A stretch of DNA of 13,616 bases from Candidatus Rokuibacteriota bacterium (lineage in GTDB: Bacteria > JAUVQV01): assembly GCA_030609125.1 (NCBI GenBank), contig JAUWCW010000020.1:1-13616 (forward strand), given 5' to 3'. The stretch's first letter is position 1; each line of letters starts with the position of its first letter. Under the pieces are notes generated by a model, which did not search any database, was not told the origin of the DNA, and saw only the letters and a list, made by a program, of their open reading frames with translations. The translations under genes and the position numbers were made by a program. This document shows, piece after piece, positions 6,287-13,616 of this stretch.

Positions 6287-8908
6287 ATGTCCGGAATAAC
6301 GCCCATGATGCGGCAGTATCTGCGCATCAAGCAGGACCACCAGGACGCCATCCTCTTTTATCACATGGGGGATTTCTACGAGATGTTCTACCAGGACGCG
6401 GAGGACGCTTCCCGCATTCTCAACATCGCCCTCACAACGCGGGACCGTCAGAAGGGAGGCGGCGTACCACTCTGCGGCATCCCCTGCCACGCAGCGGAAA
6501 GCTACATCAACAGGCTTCTCGACGCCGGCAGAAAAGTCGCCATCTGTGACCAGGTGGAGGAGTCCTCCGCGTCTCGTGGGCTCGTTCGCCGGGAGGTGAC
6601 GAGGATCATAACGCCCGGCACGGTCCTGGACGACAAACTGCTGGAGGGCAAGAGCAACAACTTCATCCTCTCCGTCGCCGCTGAAGGCGGGCTCATCGGC
6701 CTTTCCGCGGCGGACATCTCCACCGGGGAGTTTACCATCCTGGAACTGCCCGCCGCTGACTCGCAGGCCTTCGAGGACCGACTCGCCTTCTTCGCCCCGG
6801 CGGAAATACTCCTTGCCGCCGGGACAGGGGAAGATTTCGAAAAGCGCGTCTCCCTCGCGGCGCCGCAAGCGCTGATCACACCGGTCCCCCCCGAGACCTT
6901 CGACTATCGTCTCGCCCGGGAGTCCCTCTGCCGGCACTTCAAGGTCCAGACGCTGGAAACCTTCGGGTGCGACCACTTCACCGCCGGCACCGGCGCCGCC
7001 GGCGCCCTCCTGGCCTACATCAAGGACACCCAGCGCAGGCCCCTGCACAACCTGACCCGCCTCGCGCCTTTCGACACCGGCGACACCATGGTGCTCGACG
7101 CCTCCAGCCAGAAAAACCTGGAGCTCGTCTGCAACCTTGAGGACGGCAGGCGGCAGCGGAGCCTTCTCAGCGTACTCGACCGCACCGCCACCTCAATGGG
7201 CGGGAGGAAGCTCCGGAGCTGGATCCTTTCCCCCCTGATGGATACCGAGGCAATTGAGCTGCGTCTTGACGCGGTGCAGGAGCTGATCGGGGACGTGTCA
7301 AAGAGAAGAAAGCTGCGCAAAACGCTCGCCGCCATCCACGACCTGGAGCGCCTCGGCAGCCGAATCGCTCTCAACACCGGGACGCCGAGGGATCTGGCTT
7401 CCCTGCGCAGTTCCCTGCGCGCTCTCCCGTCCCTCATGGAAGAACTGCGTCCCTGCTCGTCCTCCCTGCTCTCATCCCTCGCTTCGCTCGATCTTCTCGG
7501 CGATGTGCTGGATCGCCTGGATTTCCGCCTGGTGGAGGAGCCTCCCCTCAAAGCGAAAGACGGCGGACTCATCCGTAAGGGCGTCAGCAGCGAGCTCGAT
7601 GAGTTGCGGGAGGTGTCGCGCGACGCCAAGGCCTGGCTCACTGAGTTCGAAGCCCGCCAACGCCGCCGCACCGGCATTCAGACGCTCAAGGTGGGCTTCA
7701 ACAAGATCTACGGTTATTACATGGAAGTCACCAAACTCAACGCCGGCCGCGTTCCGGAGAATTACATCAGAAAACAGACCCTCGTGAACGCCGAGCGCTT
7801 TCATTGCGCGGAGCTGAGAGAGTTCGAAGAGCGAATCCTCGGCGCCGAGGAGAAAATCGCCGCTCTTGAACTCTCGTTCTTCGAAGAGCTTCGCGCCGCG
7901 ACGGCCGCCGAGGCCGAAAGGCTCCAGAAAACAGCTTCAGGCGTGGCCGTAATCGACGTCCTCCTCGCCCTGGCCGACTGTGCCTCGGAGCTGAATTTCT
8001 GTCGACCCCAGGTCAGTGAAGGCCTCCGCCTCGAAATCGTCGACGGACGACATCCCGTCATCGAGCTCTCCGGCGAGGAGCGCTTTGTGCCGAACAGCTG
8101 CTCCCTCGACTCCTCCGGTTGCCAGATCATGATCATCACCGGCCCCAACATGGCCGGCAAGTCCACCTACCTGCGGCAGGTGGCGCTGATCGCCCTCATG
8201 GCCCAGATAGGGAGCTTCGTCCCCGCCGCGGAAGCGCACATCGGCCTGGTGGACAGGATTTTCACCCGCATTGGAGCTGCCGACAAGCTCTCGCGGGGGC
8301 AGAGCACCTTCATGGTGGAGATGGTGGAGACCGCCTCCATACTGCGCAACGCCACCGACCGGAGCCTTATCATCCTCGACGAGGTGGGAAGGGGCACAAG
8401 CACCTTCGATGGTCTCAGCATCGCCTGGGCCATAGCCGATGAGCTTCACGGCACCGGCCCACGGGGGCCCAAAACCCTTTTCGCCACGCACTACCACCAG
8501 CTGACGGAGCTTCCTCTCACCCTGGAGAGGGCAAGAAACTTCAACATCGCCGTTAAGGAGTGGGAGGGCAAAATCCTCTTTCTCAGAAAGATCGTGGAGG
8601 GCGGCACGGACAAGAGCTACGGCATCCAGGTCGCCCAGCTTGCCGGCCTGCCGGACTCCACGATTCGGAGAGCCCGGGAGATCCGGTCGAACCTCGAGGA
8701 GAGTGAACTGAATCTCGATGGGTATCCCCAGCTGGCGGAAAAGTCGTCCCCTCCCCCTCGCCCTCCACGCCAGATGGATATCTTCACCTCTGCAGAGGGA
8801 GAAGTCCTCCGCCGCCTGCGCACCCTCGACATGGATAACACCACCCCCATCGAGGCCCTGCGCGTGCTGTCAAGGCTGATAGAGGACATTGAAAAAAGTA
8901 CCTTTTAG
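6287..8908 (+). CDS. mutS: DNA mismatch repair protein MutS
   Basis: Recognises mismatches and small loops and, with ATP, starts mismatch repair. 873 residues, full length. The mismatch-reading motif is F30-Y31-E32 in MGDFYEMFY. TPMMRQYL just before it supports ATG 6287, although its Shine-Dalgarno is weak. FNKIYGYYMEVTK marks the clamp region. The ATPase has Walker A GPNMAGKST (619-627), Walker B IILDEVGRG with D698 and E699, and FATHYHQL with the switch His. SYGIQVAQLAGLP follows. QMDIF (829-833) in the C-terminal linker fits a sliding-clamp binding motif. The last 30 residues (TPIEALRVLSRLIEDIEK) are the usual C-terminal helix. No mutL is visible. The amidase gene follows after 24 bp, with its promoter inside the end of mutS. 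Confidence 0.98.
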   Translation: MSGITPMMRQYLRIKQDHQDAILFYHMGDFYEMFYQDAEDASRILNIALTTRDRQKGGGVPLCGIPCHAAESYINRLLDAGRKVAICDQVEESSASRGLVRREVTRIITPGTVLDDKLLEGKSNNFILSVAAEGGLIGLSAADISTGEFTILELPAADSQAFEDRLAFFAPAEILLAAGTGEDFEKRVSLAAPQALITPVPPETFDYRLARESLCRHFKVQTLETFGCDHFTAGTGAAGALLAYIKDTQRRPLHNLTRLAPFDTGDTMVLDASSQKNLELVCNLEDGRRQRSLLSVLDRTATSMGGRKLRSWILSPLMDTEAIELRLDAVQELIGDVSKRRKLRKTLAAIHDLERLGSRIALNTGTPRDLASLRSSLRALPSLMEELRPCSSSLLSSLASLDLLGDVLDRLDFRLVEEPPLKAKDGGLIRKGVSSELDELREVSRDAKAWLTEFEARQRRRTGIQTLKVGFNKIYGYYMEVTKLNAGRVPENYIRKQTLVNAERFHCAELREFEERILGAEEKIAALELSFFEELRAATAAEAERLQKTASGVAVIDVLLALADCASELNFCRPQVSEGLRLEIVDGRHPVIELSGEERFVPNSCSLDSSGCQIMIITGPNMAGKSTYLRQVALIALMAQIGSFVPAAEAHIGLVDRIFTRIGAADKLSRGQSTFMVEMVETASILRNATDRSLIILDEVGRGTSTFDGLSIAWAIADELHGTGPRGPKTLFATHYHQLTELPLTLERARNFNIAVKEWEGKILFLRKIVEGGTDKSYGIQVAQLAGLPDSTIRRAREIRSNLEESELNLDGYPQLAEKSSPPPRPPRQMDIFTSAEGEVLRRLRTLDMDNTTPIEALRVLSRLIEDIEKSTF

Positions 8909-8917
8909 CGCTATACT
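8889..8917 (+). promoter_or_regulatory. Promoter for the amidase, inside the end of mutS
   Basis: TTGAAA (8889-8894), 17 bp, TATACT (8912-8917), five of six at both boxes. The predicted start near 8924 leaves only about nine bases before the GTG at 8933, with no Shine-Dalgarno in between. Confidence 0.5.
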
Positions 8918-8932
8918 TGTAAAATATAGACC

Positions 8933-11128
8933 GTGAAACGAACGGCGACGCATATCGGAGTCCACTGGGTCTTTATTCTCCTCGTGCTGGGAGTCGCCTG
9001 GGCTTTTCCCGCACCCTCGGCGACGGCCGCCTCAAGACCGTCCACCCTCCTGTCGAAAGCCGACAGGGAGTTCAGCAATCTCAAGAGGCACCAGTCACTT
9101 CAGCGGAAGCGCCACAATTACGAAAACGTCGAGCGGCGTTACCGGAGGGTCTTCGAAGGCCATTCCGGCACCAGGGAAGCGGCCAAGGCCCTCTTCAGCT
9201 GCGGTGAGCTCTACACCCTTCTCCACCGCTGGAACTCTCTCAGGGCAGACCTGGACCAGTCCAGGGAGTACTACCGGAGGCTTCTGCGCGACTACCCGGG
9301 CAGTTCCCTGGCCGACGACGCCCAGTTCGCCATCGCCAACCTCTATCTCACCTATTACGGCGATCCCGTGCAGGCATACCGCGAATACGAGCGCGTCCGG
9401 GAGATCAACCCCAGGGGAGACATGGTTGCGGACGCCAAGGTGTGGCTGAGAAAGCTCCGCCGCTACCGCAGCGCGGCGACGGCCCCCTCCTCCAAGTCCC
9501 GTTCCTCCTCTGCCGTCTCATCCTCCTCCACGGCGTCCGCGTTTCTGCAGCGCGCCGAGAGAGAGTTCTCCGGCCTGAAAAAGAGCTCCAAGCTGCAGCG
9601 TTACCGTCACAATTACATGAAGGTTCTCGACCGCTACCGCAGGGTCTTTGAAAAGCACCCCGATGCCTCCGAGGCCGCGACGGCCCTCCTGAGAGCCGGA
9701 GAGCTCTACACCCTCCTTTACCGCTGGACATCCTCGAGGCCGGACATCAACAGCGCCAAACACTACTACCAGAGGCTGATCAAGGACTACCCGGGCTCTT
9801 CCCTGGCCGGCGATGCCCAGATCGCCATCGCCTATCTATATCTCACCCAGTACAAGGATCCCTCCCGGGCCTATCAGGAGTTCCAGAAGGTCGCATGGGT
9901 CTCTCCCGAAGGCGGTCGCAAGGGAGAAGCCGCTGCCCAGCTTCGCAAGCTGGCCCGCTACAAGCCGGCGCCGCCGGAGAAGGCTTCCGCCGCCTCTTCT
10001 CCGGTCCCGGCGGTCCTCTCCAGGGTCACGGGCATACGCCACTGGTCCAACCCGCGGTACACGAGGGTCGTCATCGATCTCGACGGTCCCTCGAACTTTT
10101 ACTCCAATCTCCTCAAGGAGTCTTCGGCCCAGATGAAACCGCCCCGCCTCTACATAGATCTTTTCAACTCTCTGGTGGGCAGCAGGCTGCGTTCGGCGAT
10201 ACCGGTGAACGACGGCATTCTTCTTTCCATCAGGGCCGGGCAGTTCACCCCCGACACGGTGCGTGTCGTCCTCGACATAGATCAGCTCGACTCCTACAAC
10301 ATCTTCCCCATGGAAAATCCCTTCCGGATTGTCATCGACGCCACGGGAGGCGCCGGCAAGGGCCCCGGCAGGGTTGCCGCCTCTCCGTCCCGAACCCCCT
10401 TGAAGACACCCGACCGCTACTCCCTGGCGCAGCAGCTCGGCCTGGGGATCAGAAAAGTGGTCATTGACGCCGGGCACGGAGCTCACGATCCGGGAGCGGT
10501 TGGCGTGGGCAACCTCAAGGAGAAGGACGTAGTCCTCGATATTGCCCTCCGGCTTCGCGACGTCCTTCGCCGCGACGGGCTGGAGGTCGTCCTTACCCGT
10601 GACCGGGACGTCTACCTCGGGCTCGCGGAGCGCACGGCCATCGCCAACCGAAGCCACGGAGACCTCTTTCTCTCCCTCCACGCCAACTCCAGCCGGAAAC
10701 CGAACCTTCGAGGGGTGGAGACCTATTTCCTCAACCTCGCCTCCAGCCAGAGAGCCATGGAGACGGCAGCTCTCGAAAACAGCATGGCGGTGGCGAAGAT
10801 GAGCGATCTTGAGGATATCGTTCAGGAGATATTCAATTCCAAGATGGACGAATCGAGCCGGCTCGCCGGCATCATTCAGGACAACATGATCCGGCAGCTG
10901 CGCCGGAACTATCGCGACGTCAAGGACCTGGGCGTGAAGCAGGCCCCTTTCTACGTCCTCATCGGCGCCCAGATGCCGAGCATCCTCGCCGAGGTCGCCT
11001 TCATCAACCATCCCGTCGAGGGCAAGCGGCTCGCCTCCCCTGTCTACCGTCAGCACCTGGCCGAAGCCCTGGCGGCGGGGATACAGAGCTATATCCATAC
11101 GGTAAAAATGGCCTCGGCAGGCCATTAG
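8933..11128 (+). CDS. Periplasmic N-acetylmuramoyl-L-alanine amidase with duplicated TPR-like region and AMIN domain
   Basis: Cleaves the bond between MurNAc and the stem peptide of peptidoglycan, as AmiA/B/C do in cell separation. 731 residues. A signal peptide (1-33, ending ATAA) is followed by two copies of a helical, TPR-like unit (about 45-178 and 210-343), each starting REFS and containing GELYTLL and YPGSSLA, joined by a Ser-rich linker (186-202). The AMIN domain covers about 363-472 ([20 protein letters not shown]) and should target the septum or the cell wall. The Amidase_3 domain (about 480-725) has zinc ligands H515 ([11 protein letters not shown]), E530 and H583 (SLHANS), and catalytic E687 (AEVAFINH). 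The start is GTG without a Shine-Dalgarno. The mutS-amidase order occurs in Desulfobacterota-like genomes. Function is well supported; the role of the repeats is unknown. Confidence 0.95.
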   Translation: MKRTATHIGVHWVFILLVLGVAWAFPAPSATAASRPSTLLSKADREFSNLKRHQSLQRKRHNYENVERRYRRVFEGHSGTREAAKALFSCGELYTLLHRWNSLRADLDQSREYYRRLLRDYPGSSLADDAQFAIANLYLTYYGDPVQAYREYERVREINPRGDMVADAKVWLRKLRRYRSAATAPSSKSRSSSAVSSSSTASAFLQRAEREFSGLKKSSKLQRYRHNYMKVLDRYRRVFEKHPDASEAATALLRAGELYTLLYRWTSSRPDINSAKHYYQRLIKDYPGSSLAGDAQIAIAYLYLTQYKDPSRAYQEFQKVAWVSPEGGRKGEAAAQLRKLARYKPAPPEKASAASSPVPAVLSRVTGIRHWSNPRYTRVVIDLDGPSNFYSNLLKESSAQMKPPRLYIDLFNSLVGSRLRSAIPVNDGILLSIRAGQFTPDTVRVVLDIDQLDSYNIFPMENPFRIVIDATGGAGKGPGRVAASPSRTPLKTPDRYSLAQQLGLGIRKVVIDAGHGAHDPGAVGVGNLKEKDVVLDIALRLRDVLRRDGLEVVLTRDRDVYLGLAERTAIANRSHGDLFLSLHANSSRKPNLRGVETYFLNLASSQRAMETAALENSMAVAKMSDLEDIVQEIFNSKMDESSRLAGIIQDNMIRQLRRNYRDVKDLGVKQAPFYVLIGAQMPSILAEVAFINHPVEGKRLASPVYRQHLAEALAAGIQSYIHTVKMASAGH

Positions 11129-11145
11129 TTCCCGCCTTCCGCCCT

Positions 11146-13194
11146 ATGGCACGCATCCCGCTGCAGAGAATCCGCAATATCGGCGTCATCGCGCACATAG
11201 ACGCGGGCAAGACAACCGTCACCGAACGCTTCCTTTTCTACTCCGGCGAAAGCCATAAGCTGGGAGAGGTTCACGACGGCGACGCGGTGATGGACTGGAT
11301 GTCCCAGGAGCAGGCCAGGGGCATAACCATAACCGCCGCCGCCACCACCCTTCCCTGGAAGGGAAACCACGTGAACCTGATCGACACTCCCGGACACGTG
11401 GATTTCACCATCGAGGTGGAACGCTCCCTTCGCGTCCTCGACGGGGCCGTGGCGATCTTCTGCGGCGTGGCGGGTGTTCAGCCCCAGACGGAGACCGTCT
11501 GGAGACAGGCCGAGAAATACCGCGTACCCACCATTTCGTTCGTCAACAAGCTCGATCGCGTCGGTGCCGATTTTTCCAAGGTGATAAAGATGATAAAAGA
11601 GCGTCTTGAAATCGAGCCTCTCCCCGTCCAGATACCGCTGGGGGCGGAGAAGGAATTTCGCGGCGTGGTGGACCTGGCCGGCATGAAGGCCCTTCTCTGG
11701 AGCGAAGACGATCTGGGAGCCTCGCCGGAAGTCACCGACATACCCGAGGCCTTTCTGGAAGAGGCGGCAGAGTCGAGAAAGGCCATGATCGAATCCCTGG
11801 CCGACATGGATGAGGAGATTCTCGCCCTCTACCTCGAGGATGAAGATCTCCCCCCTGAGAAGATAGCACTCAGCATCCGGCGCCTCACCCTAGCACGAAA
11901 GATCACCCCCGTCCTCTGCGGGAGCGCCCTTCGGAACAAGGGCATCCAACCTCTGCTCGATGCGGTGGTGGACTTTCTCCCCTCGCCGGTCGATATCCCG
12001 CCCGTGTCGGGAATCGATCCCGAAACGGGCAAGAAGGTCTTTCGTACGGCGGGGGCAAAACAACCCTTCTGCGCACTCGCCTTCAAGATCATCACCGATC
12101 AGGACCGCCGCCTCACCTACTTCCGCGTTTACTCCGGCACCGTCAGAGTGGGCCAGACCGTGCTGAATCCCGGCCGCAACATCAAGGAAAAGGTCGCCCG
12201 AATATTCAGGATGCACGCCAACAAGCGGGAGCGTCTCTCCGAAGCCGGGCCGGGGGAGATCGTGGCCGCCACCGGCCTGAAAAATACTTCCACGGGGGAC
12301 ACCCTTTCAGACCCGGCCCATCCACTCCTCCTGGAAGAGATAAATTTCGCGAACCCTGTCATTTTCGTGGCCGTCGAGCCCCGGACCGTCTCCGACAGTG
12401 ATCGGCTCCACGCGGCCCTGGAGAAGCTCTCCGGCGAAGACCCCACCTTCGCCGTCCGCACGGACGAGGAGACGGGCCAGACCATTATCTCCGGGATGGG
12501 AGAGCTCCACCTCGAGGTTCTCCTGGACCGCCTCACGACTGATTTCCGTGTCCAGGTGCGCTCCGGCCGGCCCCAGGTGGTCTACCGCGAAACCATTACC
12601 GGTTCCCACACCCACCGCGCCGCCTTCTCCCGGGACATAGGGGGTCAGCTTGTCAAGGCCGAAGTCGAGCTCTCCCTGGAGCCTCTTCCCAGGGGAACGG
12701 AGTTCTCTTTCGCCTTTTCCGCGACGGCCTCTGCCCTCCCCGAGGAGGTCCGGGAGGCCATCAGGGAGGGCGTGACGGAGTCTCTCGGTGCGGGGATGCT
12801 GGCCGGTTATCCTCTCATCGACCTGAGGGTAATCGTCACGGATGTCTCGAGCCGCCTCGTCGAGGAATACCCCCTGGCCTTCAAGATCGCTTCCGCACGC
12901 TGCTTCCGGGAGGCGACGATGTCGGCGGGCCTGATACTTCTCGAGCCGATCATGTCACTCGAAATCATAACGCCGGAAGAGTTCGTTGGTGAGATCATCG
13001 GAGACATCAACGGTCGCAGGGGGAAAATCACAGCCCTCAATCAGCAGGGGGTGCTGAGGGCCATCGAGGCCACAGCGCCACTCTCTGAGATGTTCGGCTA
13101 TTCTACCGCCTTGCGCTCCCAGTCCCAGGGACGCGCCACCTTCAGCATGCAGTTCCACAGCTACGAGGCCGCACCCCCCGGGAAGGGGATCTAA
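11146..13194 (+). CDS. EF-G paralogue, EF-G2/spdEFG2-like (probable ribosome recycling GTPase)
   Basis: Translational GTPase of 682 residues with the five-domain EF-G layout. The GTP site is intact: AHIDAGKT (16-23), RGIT (58-61), DTPGH (80-84), NKLD (134-137). Domain IV is diverged. The GGRGQYG-type motif of translocating EF-G is replaced by [19 protein letters not shown]. The HDVDSSE-type tip loop is replaced by [15 protein letters not shown], so the position of E. coli H583 appears to be R570. Human GFM2 (mitochondrial EF-G2, a recycling factor) also lacks both motifs. I therefore infer a recycling role with RRF rather than main translocase, though this could be another EF-G subfamily. Domain V is normal ([31 protein letters not shown]). 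ATG 11146 lies 17 bp after the amidase stop with no clear Shine-Dalgarno, so translation may depend on the upstream gene. Confidence 0.85.
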   Translation: MARIPLQRIRNIGVIAHIDAGKTTVTERFLFYSGESHKLGEVHDGDAVMDWMSQEQARGITITAAATTLPWKGNHVNLIDTPGHVDFTIEVERSLRVLDGAVAIFCGVAGVQPQTETVWRQAEKYRVPTISFVNKLDRVGADFSKVIKMIKERLEIEPLPVQIPLGAEKEFRGVVDLAGMKALLWSEDDLGASPEVTDIPEAFLEEAAESRKAMIESLADMDEEILALYLEDEDLPPEKIALSIRRLTLARKITPVLCGSALRNKGIQPLLDAVVDFLPSPVDIPPVSGIDPETGKKVFRTAGAKQPFCALAFKIITDQDRRLTYFRVYSGTVRVGQTVLNPGRNIKEKVARIFRMHANKRERLSEAGPGEIVAATGLKNTSTGDTLSDPAHPLLLEEINFANPVIFVAVEPRTVSDSDRLHAALEKLSGEDPTFAVRTDEETGQTIISGMGELHLEVLLDRLTTDFRVQVRSGRPQVVYRETITGSHTHRAAFSRDIGGQLVKAEVELSLEPLPRGTEFSFAFSATASALPEEVREAIREGVTESLGAGMLAGYPLIDLRVIVTDVSSRLVEEYPLAFKIASARCFREATMSAGLILLEPIMSLEIITPEEFVGEIIGDINGRRGKITALNQQGVLRAIEATAPLSEMFGYSTALRSQSQGRATFSMQFHSYEAAPPGKGI

Positions 13195-13213
13195 CCTTCC
13201 CTTACAAATCCTT

Positions 13214-13260
13214 AATCTGAGCGCCAATTCTGTGAACTTCTTATCGCGCGGGCCCTTAGG
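13214..13260. repeat. Decayed second copy of the mobile-element end
   Basis: 47 bases matching 13396-13442 in direct orientation with six mismatches (41 of 47 by hand count). Five of the six changes fall in the part equivalent to the terminal inverted repeat. The matching opposite end is absent, so this looks like the remnant of an older insertion abutting the intact element. Confidence 0.75.
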
Positions 13261-13436
13261 GCTCACGCAAGAATAACTTCCCATTTTCGCATCTCATCTT
13301 CAGGCCGTCTTCGGCCGATCCTCACTCACGAAATCCTCGAAAGAGCCCTGCTATTCCTGCGGTTTCGCTCAATCAGATCGACCAAATACGACCTGAATCT
13401 GAGCGCGAATTCTGTGAACTTATTCTTGCGTGAGCC
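13260..13436. mobile_element. 177-bp MITE-like element with 17-bp perfect terminal inverted repeats
   Basis: GGCTCACGCAAGAATAA (13260-13276) is repeated exactly inverted at 13420-13436. The similarity continues inward a few bases (TTC after one mismatch). CTTAG flanks it on both sides (13255-13259 and 13437-13441) as a 5-bp target duplication. The interior holds a hairpin GGCCG/CGGCC (13303-13316) and no transposase-sized frame, so it is non-autonomous or a deletion derivative. CTTAG is nearly palindromic, so the inverted repeat can also be read as extending through it with one mismatch. I cannot name the parent IS family. It lies between two convergent genes. Confidence 0.75.
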
Positions 13437-13615
13437 CTTAGGCCCGCTTTGGACACGATCCGCGAGCGATTGTCCCCCAACCGTTGAAGTTCGACGACGC
13501 GATATGCACTCTGGCCGCCATTCTTGTGGACGAAGATCACCGGCAGCCCCACCGCGTTGCGGGACGCCTCAAAGTCGACTTCGATGCTCGCGCGGCCTTC
13601 CTCGAGCGGCGTTTC
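13373..13615 (-). CDS. Unidentified protein, C-terminal part (runs off the right edge), tail encoded by the mobile element
   Basis: An open frame of 80 codons enters from the right edge and stops at 13375-13373. Codon use up to about residue 59 is typical of a GC-rich coding region, with many GC-ending codons. The visible part reads RASIEVDFEASRNAVGLPV, then IFVHKNGGQSAYRVVELQRL, GDNRSRIVSKAGL. This is strand-rich and could be a beta-sandwich or secreted domain, but I do not recognise a family. From residue 60 on (RAHARISSQNSRSDSGRIWS and a final I) the codons lie inside the 177-bp mobile element, so the native C-terminus was probably replaced. The gene is convergent with the EF-G paralogue. 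Confidence 0.55.
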   Translation of the reverse strand, partial: ETPLEEGRASIEVDFEASRNAVGLPVIFVHKNGGQSAYRVVELQRLGDNRSRIVSKAGLRAHARISSQNSRSDSGRIWSI

Positions 13616-13616
13616 G

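Larger units (their letters stand above)
13195..13616. other. Gene-poor right end
   Basis: After the EF-G stop there are 19 unremarkable bases, then the decayed element end, the intact 177-bp element and the incoming minus-strand partial gene. No complete gene, RNA gene or intrinsic terminator is evident here; the small GCCC/GGGC hairpin at 13252-13262 has no T-run. Confidence 0.6.

Noticed and set aside
2704-8915. TTAGCGCTATA occurring at 2704-2714 and 8905-8915, both near promoters
   Set aside because: Pairs of identical 11-mers are expected by chance in a window this long, and the second copy is partly set by the mutS stop codon.
9836-11125. Long antisense open frame opposite the amidase
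   Set aside because: High-GC coding sequence leaves long antisense frames open. The translation is low-complexity and lacks any recognisable domain, while the plus strand has catalytic motifs throughout.
11146-13194. Tetracycline-resistance ribosomal protection protein (TetM/TetO type)
   Set aside because: The GTPase and domain V sequences are EF-G-like, and the domain IV changes match the EF-G2 pattern better. Context is housekeeping.
13214-13442. The repeats at the right end as a CRISPR array
   Set aside because: Only two direct copies exist, with mismatches, plus an inverted copy. There is no regular spacing; terminal inverted repeats and a target duplication explain it better.

Overview
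The window is GC-rich and almost wholly bacterial housekeeping DNA from a Gram-negative organism: it encodes an outer-membrane beta-barrel protein with a C-terminal Phe and a periplasmic amidase with an AMIN domain. The gene order (prs, rplY, pth; rpsF, ssb, rpsR, DUF2232; mutS followed by an AMIN/Amidase_3 protein) and the protein types most resemble Desulfobacterota (former Deltaproteobacteria) or relatives. That placement is inference from gene order, not from a search. Half of the genes with a visible start use GTG.

Layout. 1-1422 (minus): an outer-membrane barrel gene followed by the 5' two thirds or less of a TrpB2-type, PLP-dependent tryptophan synthase beta-like gene that runs off the left edge. 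1423-1720: a divergent promoter region with a good sigma70-like promoter on each strand. 1721-2678: prs (PRPP synthetase), closed by an intrinsic terminator three bases after its stop. 2679-4018: rplY (bL25/CTC) and pth (peptidyl-tRNA hydrolase), abutting, behind a new promoter. 4019-6174: a leader that can fold in more than one way, then rpsF, ssb, rpsR (zinc-ribbon type) and a DUF2232 membrane protein. 6171-11128: mutS with its own promoter, then a cell-wall amidase with a duplicated N-terminal region and a promoter inside the end of mutS. 11146-13194: an EF-G paralogue of EF-G2 (recycling) type. 13195-13616: a short mobile-element relic (177 bp, 17-bp perfect terminal inverted repeats, 5-bp CTTAG target duplication) next to a decayed second copy of one of its ends, and the C-terminal part of an unidentified minus-strand gene entering from the right edge.

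How the genes fit together. prs supplies PRPP for nucleotides, His and Trp. rplY, pth, rpsF, rpsR and the EF-G paralogue serve translation (ribosome assembly, peptidyl-tRNA rescue, probably recycling). ssb and mutS serve replication and mismatch repair. The amidase and the outer-membrane protein serve the envelope.

I found no sign of a new defence, secretion or biosynthetic system. The most unusual items are the nested mobile-element ends that appear to have rewritten the 3' end of a gene, the EF-G paralogue lacking the domain IV translocation signatures, the gap-free internal duplication in the amidase, and the rpsF leader.
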